25,864 nt of DNA from Candidatus Gottesmanbacteria bacterium CG_4_10_14_0_8_um_filter_37_24 (GTDB taxonomy: Bacteria > Patescibacteriota > Microgenomatia > 2-02-FULL-39-11): NCBI GenBank assembly GCA_002785215.1, contig PFMK01000107.1:1-25864 (forward strand), given 5' to 3'. A program made the translations under genes and the position numbers. A model generated the notes under the pieces. The model saw nothing but the letters and a program-made list of their open reading frames with translations. It was not told where the DNA came from and ran no database searches. Below, one piece after another: positions 23,052-25,864 of the stretch (position 1 is its first letter; every line of letters begins with the position of its first letter).

Positions 23052-24104
23052 TTATCGCAGAAAGCGAATAAACCTGTCCGATTGTTTGATTTGATTAGAA
23101 GATACACCAGATAAACCCATTTCCCATAACTCACTGGCTAAAGAAGGTTTAAATAACATCACTAACCAAGCTTTTGCTTTGGATAAAGAAAAAATTACCC
23201 AGAAAATATTTATTTCTTTCTTTTTTATTCCCAATACTTTTGTGATACTCAAAATTATTAGACTTTTTAAAAACTCTAATAATGAATACATAATTTTCAA
23301 AAAAATCATTATTCTTCCGAATTTTTTCTCATACTGTTCGTATATAACCAAGCAAGACCCTTCACCTCTAAATCTTGATTTCCACCACTCTCTGGTAAGC
23401 CGTATTGGTGGAATATGATGGTAAACAATAGCCTTCGGATGATAAATAATTCTGTATCCGGCGCTTCGTACTTTTTGACATAGTCCCCAATCACCTGGCC
23501 CTACATATATTTTTTCGATTACTTCGGATTTTCCTTCCGATTCCACTCCTATAGTATCAGGAGGAAATCCTCCCAATTCATCTAATACTTTTTTTTTGAT
23601 TGATAAATTTGGTCCAGGAATTCGTTCGACATCCTGTATATGATTACCTAAATCAAATAAACTTAACCAAATACCGTTCATTTCTGTAACCCATTTTGGT
23701 GGTTTCTCTTCATATTTTGGTTTTATCGGACCTCCAACCATTCCGATATTATTATTTAGGAATCCTTCTTCAATCGATTTTAACCATTCTTTTCCGACAC
23801 TTACATCGTCATCAATATACACAAGAATATCTCCCCTTGCATGCTCTGCGCCTGTACGTCTTGCCACAGTAAAAGATAACCTTTTTTCATATACATATGA
23901 TATGTTAATATCATTCACCTTCCAATATTCTTTAACTTTAATCCTTGTGTCATCTGTTGAATTATTGTCAACTACTACAATTTCCCATCGATTTCGTGGA
24001 AAACTGATATTTTCTAAACTTGTCAATAATCGTAATAAGCTCGAACTTCTGTTATATGTTGGAATAATTACTGAATAAATTATTGCTTTTTGTTTTTCAA
24101 ACAT
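23052..24104 (-). CDS. GT2 glycosyltransferase with C-terminal membrane region
   Basis: The 350-residue GT-A protein shows YSVIIPTYNRSSSLLRLLTS (10-29), IVVVDNNSTDDT (42-53), the ARRTGAEHARGDILVYIDDD block (81-100) with the metal-binding DDD, and PGPNLSIKK near 163-171. The later YVGPGDWGLCQKVRSAGYR block takes the role of the acceptor-site ED motif. Two hydrophobic segments follow (about 270-290 and 300-320), so the enzyme is probably anchored in the cytoplasmic membrane. It should transfer a sugar to the lipid-linked chain; which sugar is unknown. It begins 4 bases after the clipped GT-C gene ends. An A9 tract on the minus strand (23597-23589) encodes IKKKV. No Shine-Dalgarno site is seen. 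Confidence 0.9.
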   Translation of the reverse strand: MFEKQKAIIYSVIIPTYNRSSSLLRLLTSLENISFPRNRWEIVVVDNNSTDDTRIKVKEYWKVNDINISYVYEKRLSFTVARRTGAEHARGDILVYIDDDVSVGKEWLKSIEEGFLNNNIGMVGGPIKPKYEEKPPKWVTEMNGIWLSLFDLGNHIQDVERIPGPNLSIKKKVLDELGGFPPDTIGVESEGKSEVIEKIYVGPGDWGLCQKVRSAGYRIIYHPKAIVYHHIPPIRLTREWWKSRFRGEGSCLVIYEQYEKKFGRIMIFLKIMYSLLEFLKSLIILSITKVLGIKKKEINIFWVIFSLSKAKAWLVMLFKPSLASELWEMGLSGVSSNQIKQSDRFIRFLR

Positions 24105-24108
24105 AGTT

Positions 24109-25864
24109 TTATAATAAAAATAAATTGAATTTATTAGAAATCCAAATATATTTATTGGTTATATTTTTATTAAATACGGTATTATTTATATTATTAACAC
24201 CCTCTACAATCGCACACGGATGAAAATTATTAAATGGATATATTGTTGAGTATTGGTTAGATATATTTTGTACATTCATATTTTCGATACGAAATTTATC
24301 GGATTTTTTACTTATCAATACCCATAATTCATATTCTTCTGTAATATTTAATAATCCTATATTGTAACATTTTGCTTGATCAAGGAAATTTATTATTTGA
24401 TAATAATCATTAATAATTCCAGGACTACTAACAAAATATTGTATATTCCAATCTGTATTTAAAATATTCTTATTTATCTTATAGATATCTTTATTCACAA
24501 TACTTAATGAGGTATCGTACAAAGATTTTGGGAGTGCAATAAGTGGTTTTGACCAGTTTAATATCACCCATGGAATCGAAATGATAATAAGAAGAGTAAT
24601 AATAGTAATCTGAATTACATTTTTAATTTTTTTATTCCCCAAAATTACTCCGATTAAAGGAGCACTTAATACAAAAAAAGGTAGATGAAGTCTGCTATTC
24701 CAAATCATCCATTTTATTAGCAAACAAAATAAGAAAAAACCTGATAATACTGAAAACAAATACTGTCTGATGAATTTTTTATTTCTCATTTTACGATGAT
24801 ACAAAATAACAAACGCTATGATTATTATTAAAAATAAATGCAATGGGTTTCCTGCAGTATCTTCATGATTTGATAAATTAAGGATGTGAAATTGCGGCTC
24901 TAGTTCACTTCCACAACCCCAGGAAATATTGGGATCGTTTATATTTACATGAAAGAATGTATGAATATTATTAATCTTATCCGTCAATATATTGTTGACA
25001 ATCGGAAAAGGGGTACCAATATGCAAACTAATATTTTTTATTAGATTTGATGTAAATAATGGCAATGTAAATTTTCTGTTTAAAAAACTATAACAATCTG
25101 CGCTTGAATTGCTAATATCTAAAAAGCTACCAGAAAAATTATAATTCCTGAGAAAAAATCCGCTATTAAGAATTAAAATTATACATATTGCTATAAAAAT
25201 ACTTCTAATCCGTCTAATTAAATTTTTCTCATGATTTTGATAGACTAACCATAATAGGAATGGACTTGCATACACATAAGCTGTCCCTTTTGTAAGAAAA
25301 GCCAGACCCAAACTTATTCCCATTAAAATTGTATTTAATAGATACTTTTTTCTTTTTGATGGTAAAAAAGTATTTAATAAGAAATATACAAAACATGTTA
25401 ACCAAAATGCGGTAACATAATCATTTTGAGTACTAGATGCCTGAAGAATCCCCATGAATAAAGTTGCTGTAAAAACTCCGGAAATAACCTGTCCTTTTGT
25501 ATTTGCACCAAGAAACTGCGCTATCAGTGATACAGTCACAATACTTCCAATCATGGCAAAATATTGCACTAAATTATCAAACCTATCTGTTTGACCTAAT
25601 AAATGCACATGCATAATGGCAAATTCTGCCCAAGGATTGTATTTTAGTTGTCTTAAATCTCCAGCCGGATAATAATTTATATTATGATTTTGTATCCAAT
25701 GCATAACTCGCGGAAGATGATAGCTCATTGAATCACCATTATTTGGTGCTGATTTTATCGCTATAAAACCAATAGTTAATACAATTAACAGAATTGAAAC
25801 GATCCATATTTTTTCTATTGACTTGAAATGAGGGAAGTGAAATCTCTTATGACTTACATTTGTT
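24109..25864 (-). CDS. GT-C-type membrane glycosyltransferase, 5' end outside the window
   Basis: The reading frame is open to the right edge, so only the C-terminal 585 or so residues are seen. Near the edge it encodes a helix (IWIVSILLIVLTIGFIAI) and then the loop APNNGDSMSYHLPRVMHW, the first-loop signature of a large PMT_2-like GT-C branch. An ATG at 25728 lies inside this motif and is therefore not the true start. Further on come WAEFAIMHVHLLG, SSTQNDYVTAFWLT and LGLAFLTKGTAYVY, all usual for the branch, with about eleven helices in view and a soluble tail of about 130 residues. It probably transfers a sugar from polyprenyl phosphate at the outer face. It is the first visible gene of the minus-strand series and is very AT-rich. 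Confidence 0.87.
   Translation of the reverse strand, partial: TNVSHKRFHFPHFKSIEKIWIVSILLIVLTIGFIAIKSAPNNGDSMSYHLPRVMHWIQNHNINYYPAGDLRQLKYNPWAEFAIMHVHLLGQTDRFDNLVQYFAMIGSIVTVSLIAQFLGANTKGQVISGVFTATLFMGILQASSTQNDYVTAFWLTCFVYFLLNTFLPSKRKKYLLNTILMGISLGLAFLTKGTAYVYASPFLLWLVYQNHEKNLIRRIRSIFIAICIILILNSGFFLRNYNFSGSFLDISNSSADCYSFLNRKFTLPLFTSNLIKNISLHIGTPFPIVNNILTDKINNIHTFFHVNINDPNISWGCGSELEPQFHILNLSNHEDTAGNPLHLFLIIIIAFVILYHRKMRNKKFIRQYLFSVLSGFFLFCLLIKWMIWNSRLHLPFFVLSAPLIGVILGNKKIKNVIQITIITLLIIISIPWVILNWSKPLIALPKSLYDTSLSIVNKDIYKINKNILNTDWNIQYFVSSPGIINDYYQIINFLDQAKCYNIGLLNITEEYELWVLISKKSDKFRIENMNVQNISNQYSTIYPFNNFHPCAIVEGVNNINNTVFNKNITNKYIWISNKFNLFLL

Noticed and set aside
1..25864. CRISPR arrays, insertion sequences, rRNA or tRNA genes, replication origin
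   Set aside because: I found no regularly spaced repeats, transposase motifs, RNA gene signatures or DnaA-box clusters on either strand.

Overview
The window is about 26 kb of AT-rich DNA (roughly 30% G+C by eye) read with the standard code, in which TGA is a stop. It is almost wholly a surface-glycan biosynthesis locus. Very compact gene packing with ATGA overlaps, many divergent polytopic glycosyltransferases, few Shine-Dalgarno sites and a short GC-rich extragenic repeat at the left edge suggest a Candidate Phyla Radiation (Patescibacteria) genome, perhaps Microgenomates. This placement rests on style, not on a marker gene. I see no rRNA, tRNA, transposase, CRISPR array or plasmid gene, and no gene-free stretch over 300 bases.

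Layout. Positions 1-92 hold a nested palindromic repeat. It abuts a plus-strand membrane protein (122-1168) that looks like only the C-terminal part of its family. A minus-strand methyltransferase (1177-1836) converges on it. A 187-base gap with GC-rich repeats and a hairpin precedes a plus-strand GT-C-type membrane protein (2024-3460). From 3474 to the right edge everything is on the minus strand and read right to left. The rightmost gene (24109-25864) is cut by the window end. A five-gene block (25864 to 19801) is followed by a 206-base gap carrying a near-consensus promoter and a structured leader. Sixteen genes (19594 down to 3474) follow, with gaps of no more than 50 bases.

Gene content. 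There are seven large membrane proteins of GT-C or related type (one incomplete at its 5' end, one clipped by the window), eight soluble or peripheral glycosyltransferases (GT2, GT4 and CgeB-like), six class I SAM methyltransferases, one Wzx-type flippase, one DegT/StrS sugar aminotransferase and one cupin. Five of the six methyltransferases overlap or directly abut a glycosyltransferase or the aminotransferase gene, so sugar transfer and methylation look coupled.

Working model (inference). Cytoplasmic GT2/GT4 enzymes build a lipid-linked oligosaccharide. The cupin, aminotransferase and DesVI-like methyltransferase supply an amino, perhaps N-methylated, sugar. Other methyltransferases modify sugars or cap the chain. 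Wzx flips the product. A dolichyl-phosphate-mannose-synthase-like GT2 charges a polyprenyl phosphate used by the GT-C enzymes on the outer face. No initiating phosphoglycosyltransferase, Wzy polymerase, chain-length regulator or O-antigen ligase is visible, so these lie elsewhere or the glycan is not polymerised in the classical way.
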